Assembly: GCA_028554645.1 (NCBI GenBank)
Contig: JAQOOI010000063.1
Coordinates: 1,103,306 to 1,167,305, forward strand
Direction: 5' to 3'
DNA length: 64,000 nucleotides
Source: Omphalotus guepiniiformis
Taxonomy: Eukaryota > Basidiomycota > Agaricomycetes > Agaricales > Omphalotaceae
Shown here: positions 1 through 9,900 of the stretch, piece by piece
How the letters are laid out: each line of letters opens with the position of its first letter
Position numbering within the stretch: position 1 is the stretch's first letter
Notes under the pieces: generated by a model
The model's input: only the letters and a program-made list of their open reading frames with translations
The model's database searches: none
Told to the model about the DNA's origin: nothing
Position numbers and translations under genes: made by a program

Positions 1-320
1 CATTGGTAAGTCCAAAAGGCATGACGCGAAATTGAAAATGACCATATCGACAGGTGAATGCTGTTTTCTCTTTTCGCAGAATCCGAGAGACGAACCTGCC
101 AATAACCCTTCGCTAAGTCGAGCGATGTGAAGACAGTAGCATCTTTCAGGTTCTGATATGATTCGTCTATGCGAGGCAAAGGGTAGGCATTCTTCTTCGT
201 TAGCCGGTTGAGAACTCGGAGGTCAACCACAAGGCCGAAGCTTACCATCTTTTTTAGGAACAAAGATGAGAGGCGAAGACCAGGGCGAGCTTGATTCTTC
301 GATTACACCATCAGCTAGCT
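1..320 (-). pseudogene. Reverse transcriptase N-terminal part, cut by window edge
   Basis: The minus strand encodes the finger/palm start of a Ty3-type RT: GVIEESSSPWSSPLIFVPKK, then a VDLRVLN-type block, KNAYPLPRIDE, TSLDLAKGYWQV and finally VMPFGLTN at the window edge. These are RT motifs up to the segment preceding the YxDD box, which is outside. The blocks are in different frames: an extra base near 225 and another in an A-run near 80 are needed to join them. Confidence 0.85.
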
Positions 321-722
321 AGTGCTTCGTCGATAAAGGCTTTCGCAGCCTGAAGTTCAGCCGGCGAATGAGGGCGACCAGCAATACGAACAGGGGTAGC
401 GCCTGCAGTGTCAATATCATGTACCCAACGACGTAGAGGTGGGTAACCGACCTTCTCCCGAAAAATCTTAGGGAAAAAGCTTCTTAAAGTTGTTCTTCAT
501 AAGCTTCTCCAAATTTTGCAAATGCAGGCTTCTTCGTAGGAGCTACTGAAGGAGATGGTGGAGGTGGTGGAGGAAGGTTCTCGGTTGAGTCCGAGTAGAC
601 TGCTTCGGTGGAGTCGTTTTGTGGTTGACGTTGCCAAGGTGTCAATGTCATCGTAGTTTGGAACGTAAGTGTACTGCTCATCAGGCAATTCACTGTCGCT
701 ATTGTTTGAGAAGCTGAATAGG

Positions 723-1199
723 TCACCTGCAGGGGAATGGTGTAGCTGGATAGCGAAGAGCGCTAACCTTGACTGTGGTATGGGTCCCGAGGAGAAGTGA
801 TGTCAAGAGAGTTATCATCCCAGTTAAAGATGACGTCGTGGCTCTTTGCGAATCGTCGACCAGTAAGGAGGTCGTATCTGAACCCAGAGTCAGCTCCAAT
901 ACATACGCAATCATATCCTCCTTCACGCTGCCTATCGTGATCTTAAACTTCGCAAACTGCGATGTTACAGTCCGACCAGCACCTGCTACCTCTCTTGGTT
1001 GAGGAAGATCCCAAAAGTCTGCACCAGCACGTATCGCAACATCACGCCGGATATAGTTATCAGTTGCACCTGTGTCCCCAATAGTCTCAACCTCGATGCC
1101 ATTGTTGCGTCGACGGCCAAAGATAGCTTTGTGGAGAGGTCCAATCTTCGCGGCATAGACTGGGAGCCCTGTAGTTTCCTCCTCCAGGTCCAAGAGCAA
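723..1199 (-). pseudogene. Retrotransposon aspartic protease region
   Basis: The minus-strand frame contains VETIGDTGATDNYIRRDVA, matching the active-site D-T/S-G-A motif and following strand of retropepsin-like proteases that mature Gag-Pol polyproteins. It lies between the zinc knuckle and the RT region. The frame continues into sequence without recognisable domains, and the RT begins in another frame, consistent with a decayed copy. Confidence 0.75.
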
Positions 1200-1860
1200 G
1201 AAGGTTCAGGTCTAATCGCGGGTCCTCGCAAGAGGTGGGAAGACTCTTGAGGAAGTTGTCGACCTCTGTCTCCTCTTTCTTCATCATTCCTGAGAGCTTG
1301 TTCATGAGAGAAGGCTTGCGAGAGTATGGGTGTGAGCGTGTAGGAGAAGGACCTGGTTGAAGTGGGTTTGGATCCCCAATGTAAAACATAGGCTGAGGGT
1401 TGCGACGAAGAGGGGTGAAGTGCCGAGGGTTGTTGGGGTTGTTACGAGGCTTATGTGGTAGCCTACAATCCCGTCCATAGTGTCCCATCCGGTTGCAGTT
1501 GAAGCATCGTACTGTGGACATATCTCGACTTGATCCATTATGGGTCCCGATGGAGGGTCGTTGAGACAAGGGCCTGTTAGTGGGTGGAGGTCGAGTTGAG
1601 AAATTGTCCAAGTCCATTGGGACTGGGGCACTTGGAGAGTGGGTGGATGGGAAGGAAGATGCTGGAATCGGCGCTGAAGCAGCAATGCGCCGCTCAACTT
1701 GCCTATCAAGACGATGATTAGGACCTGATGTACGTTTGTACCTTTCATAGGTGCGAGCTGCCTCGTAGACGCCTTCCATGGTAACAGGTTTAGCATGATT
1801 GACATGAAAAGCTATGTCGGGGGGAAAGGGCATTGGTGAAGGTGAATTTGCGGTCTCCAA
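1087..1860 (-). pseudogene. Retrotransposon nucleocapsid region with CCHC zinc knuckle
   Basis: This minus-strand open frame contains the motif CFNCNRMGHYGRDC, a perfect CX2CX4HX4C zinc knuckle of the kind that binds element RNA during packaging. A Pro/Ser/Arg-rich linker surrounds it. It overlaps the end of the capsid-like frame (1790-1860) and the protease frame (1087-1199), as expected for a polyprotein that has picked up indels. Confidence 0.85.
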
Positions 1861-2658
1861 AAGTCATGTCGCGAGCTTCGAGCTGCATTTCCACCTTCTG
1901 GAAGCGAGAGATGAATTCGGTGATGTTCCCTCGATATGTGCATGAATGGAGAGAACGACGTAGATCATCAATCCGAGTAGGTGCATCAAATTGAGCTCGA
2001 AGGTTCAGGACCAAGTCATCCCAGGCAAGCGGCTGGTCTCCGTTCTCTTGTCGTTTGGAAAGGTACCAAGTTTGTGCACCTTCCCGGAATAGAGCACTAA
2101 CAGTTGCTCCCCAGTTCTCCTTGGGGAATTTTGAGAGGCGAACGAGATGATCCTGCACAATGGAGATCCATGCACGAATATTCTCGTTATAGGTTCCCCG
2201 GAAGTATGGAAGGTCTACTCGAAGATTGGAGGGACGACCGGAAGTGGGAAGGTGGATGTGACGGAAGGTTGATTGGTAACCTTCGAGAGTGCTTCAGTGA
2301 ACTCGTTTCTGAGGCGATCAGTAGAGACAGCTTCATTGCGAAGAGTAGCAAGTTCCGCCTCATTCTGAGCAACACGATGGATGATTTCAGTGAGGATGGG
2401 GTGAAAGGGTTTCATAGGTCCTCGGGAGCCACTGCAGCTGCCAAGCGTTCGAAAAGCTCGCTGGCGCTGGACATAGTGGAAAGGAACTCGGAAGATGAGT
2501 TCCGGATGGATAAAGTTTAGTCGACTAGAACAAGATGAGTTCTCTACGAGGGAGAAGTCAGTTTGGATTGAGAAACCGGTGCGCAGAATACGTACAGTCG
2601 AGCAACCAGTCTCGAGGGTGAAGTAGAGAAAAAAACAAGTAGTAGGAAACTTTGTCAA
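1790..2658 (-). pseudogene. Retrotransposon gag (capsid) region, frame-broken
   Basis: Two minus-strand open stretches (2215-2658 and 1790-2158) in different frames together resemble a Ty3-type gag capsid. The downstream piece has the usual retrotransposon gag pattern: an aromatic stretch AQTWYLS, then LRAQFDAP, then YRGNITEFISRFQ. The upstream piece has a heptad-like Glu/Leu-rich segment. The change of frame between them indicates a frameshift or decay. The zinc-knuckle region follows directly downstream. Confidence 0.75.
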
Positions 2659-2709
2659 GCAAGCTTCACTTTTTAAAAAGTGAAATATCGTCCTAAGGTC
2701 TCACGGGCC

Positions 2710-3016
2710 TGAGTTCCGGTCAGACGAGAAAAAGGGCGAGAGAATTCTACATTCCGAGAAGTATCTACGACACCTAAATATTGTAGCTACCAACTACGCA
2801 ATGCTACGGAATCCGCTATCTAAGTGTACGCAGTTGGAGAACAAGAGAAATAAGACATAGATGAATAAGTCAAGTAGAGAACAAGAAAGATAAATGAAAT
2901 ACTCGCAGTTATCAGCAACGTTGAGTAATTATGCTTACAGTGTGGCGGCGCCAGATATGGTAGTAACGATACAGCCTCCCGGCTTAGCCTCCGTGCGTAA
3001 TATTGATGATACAACA
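2710..3016 (-). repeat. Probable 5' LTR of the Ty3/gypsy element
   Basis: The minus strand starting at 3016 reads TGTTGTATCATC, a typical TG-initiated fungal LTR terminus, and the element's coding parts lie downstream in the same orientation. The other boundary is uncertain: I placed it at 2710, where the minus strand ends in CTCA, but I see no clear TGG-type primer-binding site next to it. The second LTR is outside the window, so neither the ends nor a target duplication can be confirmed. Confidence 0.45.
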
Positions 3017-3130
3017 TTGACATGGCGCCATGAGGGTTATCCGTATGCACCATCTTTTTCTCGCGGTTGAGGTGGGTTAAAGCCACGGGCGGGATACATT
3101 GTTCAGCAGGCTTTCTCTCTTCCTGCTCTC

Positions 3131-4354
3131 ATGGCTCGTTTTCTTTGCCTGCTTGCCTTCTTAGCCTCTCTGCAATCCGTCCTTGGAGCAAGCCATCCTA
3201 CACTTCCAAGACCGGCCGATCCTTTTGCTGACCCTAGACATGATCCCTATAATCCTCTAAAATATATCGCCTCTAATGCTCTCACGGCGGTGGCCTTTAG
3301 TAAGTCATTGGTTTGGCTTTGCAGTAGCTGTATCTCTGAGCTGAGCTGTTTTTTTTAGCTTAGTCCTTCTTGTCGCTCTAGCGCAATCGATATGTATGAA
3401 GAAATGGGGAGCAAAGTGGATGCTAGCCATGACTATCGGCGCGTATAGTACGTGTATCAAACTCAATCTTAAACGCCATCCTCACTTTTTTCGGTACTAA
3501 GCATTCGCGTTGGGTATCGGCACTCGATTTGGTTTACATCTGCACCCAGAATCTAAAGGTCTCTATATCGTAGAGTACCTGTTTGTCGTTCTTTCAGTGC
3601 GTACCTCGTGTTTCGAGCACCGCTCAACTCTTGACATGCGTTTCCAGCCTTGTGCGTTTATAGCAGCAGAATACGTGCTATTAGGACGGATGGCACGTTA
3701 TTTGCAGACCGACAAGTATCTGCTAGTCACTCCTCGCCGGATCACTATAACCTTCATCTCTTCGGACATTACCACTTTTTTAATTCAAGTGAGTCAGAGA
3801 GTAGCGGAAATATTGCCAGAGGTTGACACAGATCCAAGCTTGCGGAGGGGCACTGTCTATATCAGCAAATGATCAGTCACTGGCAGTGGCCGGATCTCGG
3901 GTGTTTCTCACTGGACTAGCACTTCAGCTTTTGTCCTTTTTCATATTCACGTGTATATTTCTGGTATTCCTCTATCGAGTGCGCAAGTATGAACCAGCGA
4001 TATATGTGATGGATGAAGGAAGGAAGAAGTGGTATCAGGACTGGCGAGCACTAGCAGGTGCACTTCTCTTCAGCTGCACGGGTATCCTGGTAAGTCCAGC
4101 ATCTCATCCAATAATCTACTCGTGGTCTAACCACTTTTAAGATTCGCTCGATTTACAGAACTATAGAACTTTCTGAAGGCTTTGAAGGACGCTTAGCTAC
4201 GACGGAGGCATTTTTCTATGGGCTCGACACCCTTCCGCTTTTCTTGGCGATAGTAGTGTATATACCGTTCTGGCCGGGACGGTTCATCCCGCCTTCAGTG
4301 GCGGTTGATAACGTTGAGAGTCCGTCGGCGAGTTTAGACTCTGAGCGGAAATAA
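3131..4354 (+). CDS. RTA1-like seven-transmembrane protein
   Basis: Fungal RTA1/RTM1-family membrane protein of 319 residues in six exons (3131-3299, 3364-3447, 3502-3596, 3648-3788, 3832-4089, 4142-4354). It starts with a signal-like hydrophobic segment (MARFLCLLAFLASLQSVLG), then has several membrane spans. Family hallmarks are visible: EYLFVVLSPCAFIAAEYVLLGR, the DITTFLIQ..GG block, and RSIYRTIELSEGFEG followed by LPLF near the C-terminus. Relatives (S. cerevisiae Rsb1, Rta1) are linked to sphingoid-base export and resistance to lipid-targeting drugs; the substrate here is unknown. Intron 4 (3789-3831) adds an extra Ile-Gln compared with the family block. The retrotransposon LTR ends 114 bp before the start codon, so part of the native promoter may be displaced. 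Confidence 0.88.
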
Positions 4355-4432
4355 GACAGTCGGTCGTGTCTTAGTTTTTACAGTAATTCCCAGTATTTTG
4401 AACTATACATCCGATGTAGTAGCTATACTGTA

Positions 4433-4996
4433 TTATAGACTGTCGAGGAAAGCGGCGAGACCTGACTGGGGCTCTGCCGATGTGACCTTTGCTCGTTGTT
4501 CCTTTTCCCTATTCCTGGCAAGCATTTCCTGCAAACCCGTCTTCTTCTTTGGCCTTGACTTGGCCTTGGACACAGGGCCACTAGGTGTAGCCGTTACTGG
4601 CACAGGTTGCTCAATTGGCTTGGGCACCGGAGCAGGAGGAGCAGCGCTTGATATTGTCTTTTGTTTTGGGTACGTAATGGATGAACCTCGCTTCCGTCTT
4701 GGGAACAAGGATGCGTTGCCTCGAGTGACAGCAAACTCATTGAGCCAACCGCACTGACCACATTTCGACTGCAAGCATGTCCTCGTTGGTCGGTTCAAAC
4801 GAGTAATCCGGGTGCTACTGTCCGAGACGCAGAAGAATGTGCCACACCTGGCACACGAGTCTATCTGCTGAGGAGTGACTGTGCCAGCTAGTTTACGGAT
4901 TCTGGCATTATGCAGAGCAGCCAAGGAAGGAGAAACATGGAGAAAAGCATAGGGAAGAGCCTGCTGAAATTTGACGGTGGCAGGATCGGGTTCCAT
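4433..4996 (-). CDS. RNase P/MRP subunit, Rpr2/Rpp21/Snm1-type
   Basis: Intronless 187-residue protein. The middle carries a zinc-ribbon-like set of cysteines (CARCGTFFC, then CLQSKCGQCGW about 30 residues later), preceded by a helical segment with LAALHNARIRKLAG. This arrangement is typical of the Rpr2/Rpp21/SNM1 family, protein subunits of RNase P or RNase MRP that process pre-tRNA 5' ends or rRNA. The C-terminal half is basic and Pro-rich (KAKSRPKKKTG) and ends in GLAAFLDSL. I chose the Met at 4996 because the family match begins there; an upstream in-frame Met would overlap the divergent gene. Whether it belongs to RNase P or MRP cannot be told from this sequence. Confidence 0.8.
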   Translation of the reverse strand: MEPDPATVKFQQALPYAFLHVSPSLAALHNARIRKLAGTVTPQQIDSCARCGTFFCVSDSSTRITRLNRPTRTCLQSKCGQCGWLNEFAVTRGNASLFPRRKRGSSITYPKQKTISSAAPPAPVPKPIEQPVPVTATPSGPVSKAKSRPKKKTGLQEMLARNREKEQRAKVTSAEPQSGLAAFLDSL

Positions 4997-5133
4997 GTAG
5001 GAACACGTGATGAGGAAACAATAGAAAGGCGTTATTTGGATGTATTTGCTCTTAGAGAACAAAGACTGCCTGTTAGCGATTAGCGAGAGAGAACAAAAAG
5101 GAGGGGAGGTAAGCCACTGGTCGCAGTAAAAAC

Positions 5134-6586
5134 ATGTTCGCCTCCCCTCCTCCTCACTCAGCACACGCTCCTTCTTCCTTCAACTACAAATCTTCTCGTT
5201 CTAGGAAACATTCTCTTTCTCTTTCAAATCCAATGGGCTGGCTCTCTCGTACTTCGACTCAATCTTCTGCTTCTTCTGCTTATGCTCCTTCAAAGCCAAC
5301 TCGTATTCCGGAGCCTCACATATCTCGTTCTATCCAGCTTTTGTCTGCTCGTACAGGACCCCTAGGTTCAGGGGCAACTGTAGTTCGCACTCCGGACGAG
5401 GCCTTGAAAGATACTGGCATCAGGCTCGAAGCAGAGCTCCGGAGATCGTGTAGCTCTGTTTCTTCTAGACCGTTACATAGTCCACCGCTTCCTGATCCTC
5501 CCGCAGAGGGGTCGGACGATGAAGATGGCAGTGAGGATACCGGCGACGACCGCGACGAGCAAGGTCAGGAAGTATCCTTTCCTCCGCGTCCGACACGCGC
5601 TTGCCCTCCGCCACCCATCCAGTCTCCTCTTCGTCCGTCTTTAAAGGCCAAGTCTCGTTCGAGCAATGATGTTTCTCAGGTTCCTCCTCTCCCACTCAAC
5701 GCTGTTCCTTCCTCTCCACCTCAGCCACCATTCCAGCCTCTTCTCATGTCTCCCGTTCCTAGCCCTATCGTCGACCGGTCCAAGGTCATTGTGACTCTAG
5801 AGACATGTACTGCTACCTATCGAACCACGCTGGACACCATCACCTCCCGTCCATCGCATCTTTCAGCTTATTTGCTCTCTCTCTTCCCCAGGCCTGATTC
5901 ACTAGCGTCTTCGATATACTCTACAAACAGCGATGATATGTCCAGCTATCGACATCACCTTGCTTCCCAGGGTCTTCTGTCTCAAGCACCCGTCAATCTT
6001 CACGTATTTCTTGACCGTCCCAGCGCACCGTAAGTAACCCACTCATTTCTCACGTACTTGCTCGAGTTTTGACAAATTCTCCAGGTATGCACACATCTTG
6101 AGCTACCTTCGATCGCCTGCTGGTGCTCAACTCGGAGAGAGTCTTCCGCGAGCGGTTCAGTTACTTCCCTCACAAGCCCAATCCCGTCTTGAAGCTCTTC
6201 TCGAACTCCGGGATGAGGCTTCCTACCTCGATCTCGACGACCTGTACAAGCTTTGCTCGGAAGAGATCCGTCAGAGGCAACCTCGTATGAACAGGACGCA
6301 CTCCCGCGGACAGAGCTCTCACAGTGCAAGTGGTATTCAGAGTCAGCATGCCTCCGTTTACAGTCTTCCCACTCTTCACCGCTCTGAAAGCCACAAGCGA
6401 GCGCGTCATCTGAGCACCGTCTCCTCCAGCTCAACCAAAGTTGCGCCGTGTTCGCCAGATAATTTTAGCGGCATTGCTTCTTCCCCTACTCCCGATTCTT
6501 GGAAAACTGCCTGCAGAAACGGTTCACGCAGTCCAAGTCCAGATCGCAACGATGTTTCACGCTCTCCTCCAGCTGGCTGGATATAA
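5134..6586 (+). CDS. BTB/POZ (K+-channel T1-like) domain protein
   Basis: 465-residue protein in two exons (5134-6029 and 6085-6586). The N-terminal 210 residues are low-complexity, Ser/Pro-rich with an acidic patch (EGSDDEDGSEDTGDD). From about residue 215 the sequence VIVTLETCTATYRTTLDTI..YLLSLF and, across the intron, ILSYLRSP..L....LLELRDEASYLDLDDLYKLCSEEI looks like a BTB fold of the potassium-channel tetramerisation type (KCTD-like), often used to self-assemble or to bind cullin-3. The C-terminus is again Ser-rich with an RS/SP tail. The domain call rests on the LRDEASYLDLDDLYKLC helix pattern. The partner and role are unknown. It is divergent from the RNase P-like gene (137 bp between start codons). 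Confidence 0.7.
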
Positions 6587-6912
6587 TTTTACGATCTTTA
6601 CTGTAGCGCCTATGTTTCTGTATTTTTACAACTCCTCCCAGTGTGTAGTTCCTTACAATAAGATGACTTTTGTCCTACGGTCAAGTCCGTTTATGATTAT
6701 CGCCTTCCAAACTCGAAACGGACAATGTTACATGATGAAATACAAGCTACCAGCATAAACATGAACAGATTACCAGTTTATGTTTGCGGAATCCGGGATA
6801 ACAGAAGGAGAGAACTAAAAGCAGCCTACAACTTGATCATGACCCTGACTGGTGCTATTCGACTAAAAGTACAAAAAGAAAAGACCGAAACCTGGAACTT
6901 TGCCAACCACTC
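6587..6912. other. Convergent intergenic spacer
   Basis: This 326-bp stretch lies between the stop codons of the BTB-like gene and SSD1. It is AT-rich and should hold both 3' UTRs. I see no RNA gene, repeat or conserved coding sequence in it. Confidence 0.6.
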
Positions 6913-9900
6913 TTACTTCTTCTGCTGTTCTGCATATGGGTTCACGCTGTAAACTTTGATCACAGGAGGACTCTTGGTCAGATCAGCGGTTACAATGACC
7001 TAGTGACCGTCGAGTTAGTGATGCATACGGATAGAAAAAGGTGAGATACACACTGGGACGGTCATCAGTTCACGAATGTCCTGAATCTTATGGCCAGCAG
7101 GTCCCATTCTTAGGCCCTCGAACTCGGGCGTGAGTTTAGCCATTGACAATAGCCTCTGCTTCGACGTCTCAGGCACCTCCCGTCCATTATCACTCCGTCC
7201 CAAGACAATCTCATCCTCATCTCCGTCGTCTTCATCAAACAAGGCCTTTTCATCGTGTACTGAACGTGACGTGACCTCCATCTTCAACGCGTGTTGCTCT
7301 GCAATCTGCTTCACTTTCTTCAGATGCTCATCGTCGCTGTTTTCTGCCAACCAGCTGATCACATCTTTGTTGGACCAGTAGATTTGAAGCGTGTATGTAT
7401 GTTCATCGTAGACATGGTTCTGCATCAAGGGATATAAGCAACAGAAAGCCAGCCATATTGCAATCACTTACATCGATCGGCATCTGGTCTACGTGTACAC
7501 GTTTCTCAATACCAAACTCGGGTACCAGAACGTCAAATGCAGCATCCAGGACATTGATGACTTTGGCTTGACGAACAACAGAGCCATACCGTTGAGTCAG
7601 GTCCGAGATTAGCACACATAAGTACAGATGTGTCGATTGCTCCTGAGCCAGAGTAGCCGAATCCCGCTTGATGTTATAACAAACATTTAATCAATAACCA
7701 CGCCCCGCGAGTAGCAGTGTACCACTCACATGTTACACTGCTGTGCAACCTTGGCTACGGCATCACGGTCCATGGTAAACTTTGGATCAGCTAGGAGTAG
7801 TATAAAGATTGAATATTGTGATAGCATGCCAAAAGCAAAACTGATGGCATACCTCCACCTTGAAGGATAGACTCCAGTTGACGATGTACTAACACATCAG
7901 CATAGCGGCGAATCGGCGAGGTAAAATGAGTGTACAAAGGAACGTTCAATGCATAATGATGATACTTGGCAATGTCTAACATTCCAGCGCAGAAATATTT
8001 GGCACGTTGAGTAGCTTTGAACGAAAGTAACTCGAGTAGTCTGCGAGCAGTAGGGTCCTGAATATTGTCGAAAGAGCGCATGAGTGCACCGGCGGACGAA
8101 GTGTCCATGGTGTACCCCAAACGTTGGGCACGCTCCAAAAAGGAGTTCTTTAAAGGCAGATTAAGTTTCAATCATTGATACGACTGAGCTGGAACTCACC
8201 AGACGGCGTTCAAGAGGTACGTCATGTCGGCGAAGGAGAGCTTGCTCCGGAAGATGAACAGCGACATGTTGTGCAACGGACGTATTTGTAAGGAGCATGA
8301 ACTATGAAATTAGAATGTTAGATGTAGATGAGCAGACTGCTAGACATCAAGAAATGACGAACTCTTCAATCAAATCATTAGCATCAGTATGCTGATGTTG
8401 CCAGCAGTCGACAGGCATGCCAGTATCGTCTAGCTTGAACTCCAACTTTATGCTTTCCAGATTCAAAGTTCCGTTCTCAAGGCGTTGAGTACGCAGCTTC
8501 TTCGCAAGGTCATCCAATATCTTGATATCATGTTCAATGTCGTTTGCACCGTGCTCAGGAGTTACGGGCACGTCGCCCAGGGATTTGCCTTCAATAACGT
8601 TTTGTGCATCCTCGTAGGAAAGCTGAGAAGCCGATCTAACGACAAGCAGCAAAGATCAATGGACAGATTAAGGATCATGAACGGTAAATGTTTACCTAAC
8701 GACAGTCTTGCCAAACCACTTCTTGAGAATCTTACCATCTTTGCTGAGTGTAAAGATGGAAGAGAATGCTAGACGGTCTTGTCCAGGAACAAGACTGCAA
8801 AGCTGCTCACTCAAGGCAGGTGGGAGCATCGGAACAGCTCGTTGAACAAGGTACACGCTAGTTGCACGCTTGCGGGCATCGCGATCAAGCGCCGTATTAG
8901 GCTTGACGAAGTGGGACACATCGGCTATGTGAACACCGACATCGTAAGTGCCGTCTTCGTTCAGCTTGACTGAGACAGCGTCGTCGAGATCTTTAGCACT
9001 TGAAGGATCGATGGTAAATACACGCTCCCCACGCAAGTCCTTTCTGATTTCCAGTTCACGTTCAGGAACGCTGTTAAAACTATTAGGCCACATGATACTT
9101 GGAGGGGCGATGTCATGACTTACGACCAGGGAATGGGGGGCAAGCACTTGATAACATTATCCGTGAATTCCTCCGTAGGGAAATTACAATCCTTGAGGAG
9201 AGCACTGGTTTCAACCTCGATATCGCCAATGGGACCAAGCTCCTCCACCAAGGTGCCGAAGGGATGAAGTGAACTGATAGGCTATTCAATGAAACATTGT
9301 TTCAACACATAATTCCGGAGCACATCGAATCGGACTTACGTGGCGCTTGATGCAAGCAACAAAGAGCTTGTTCACATAGGCTTCAGAGTTCTGAACGAAA
9401 TCCGGAGGAGCTTGCTCAGTCGGAATGGCGATGAGAGGTACACGCTTGTCGGTTGGCTTGAACCACACGATCTTGGGGCGTTCAATAGGAACGCGTCTAG
9501 GTTCATCGCCTCGATCACCCTCTCGCTCGCGGCGCTCCGCCTCTTGCTTCTCCTTCGTTGCTGCAGAAGAGGGTCGTAAAAGACCCAAAGTACCAGAGAA
9601 GAGTTGGCCAGGCATGCGCTCCACTACGGCGACGACATGGCCAGCGAATTGAGGTTTTACGTCATCGGTAACCCTGCAATGGCAATGAAAAAGGATAAAC
9701 AAATACACAGCGGGCAAAAACGTACTCCTCGTCGTCGAAAAGCATGAGGCCTTGACCCTCAACTTCAACGTCATCCTTTTTCTTGTCATCCTTGCGACCT
9801 GCGCTCGACTTCAAGTCATAGGCTGAATTCTCTTCCTTCTTTCTCTTTTTCTCTTCCTTTTCCTTTTTAGTGCCCCACACTTCGTCGACATCAAGAAGCT

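Larger units (their letters stand above)
1..3016 (-). mobile_element. Ty3/gypsy LTR retrotransposon, 5' portion, degraded
   Basis: Reading the minus strand from 3016 down there is an LTR, a gag-like region, a CCHC zinc knuckle, an aspartic protease with a DTGA motif and the start of a reverse transcriptase that runs off the left edge. This gag-PR-RT order is that of Ty3/gypsy elements (Metaviridae); the integrase part and the second LTR would lie outside the window. The frames are interrupted: gag is split over several frames, and the RT stretch needs at least two single-base shifts (near 75-85 and near 225) to read through, so this copy looks inactive. It has no introns, unlike all the neighbouring genes. 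Confidence 0.9.

Noticed and set aside
4997..5164. N-terminal extension of the RNase P-like protein to an upstream Met
   Set aside because: It would overlap the coding start of the divergent BTB-like gene, and the family match begins only near the Met at 4996.
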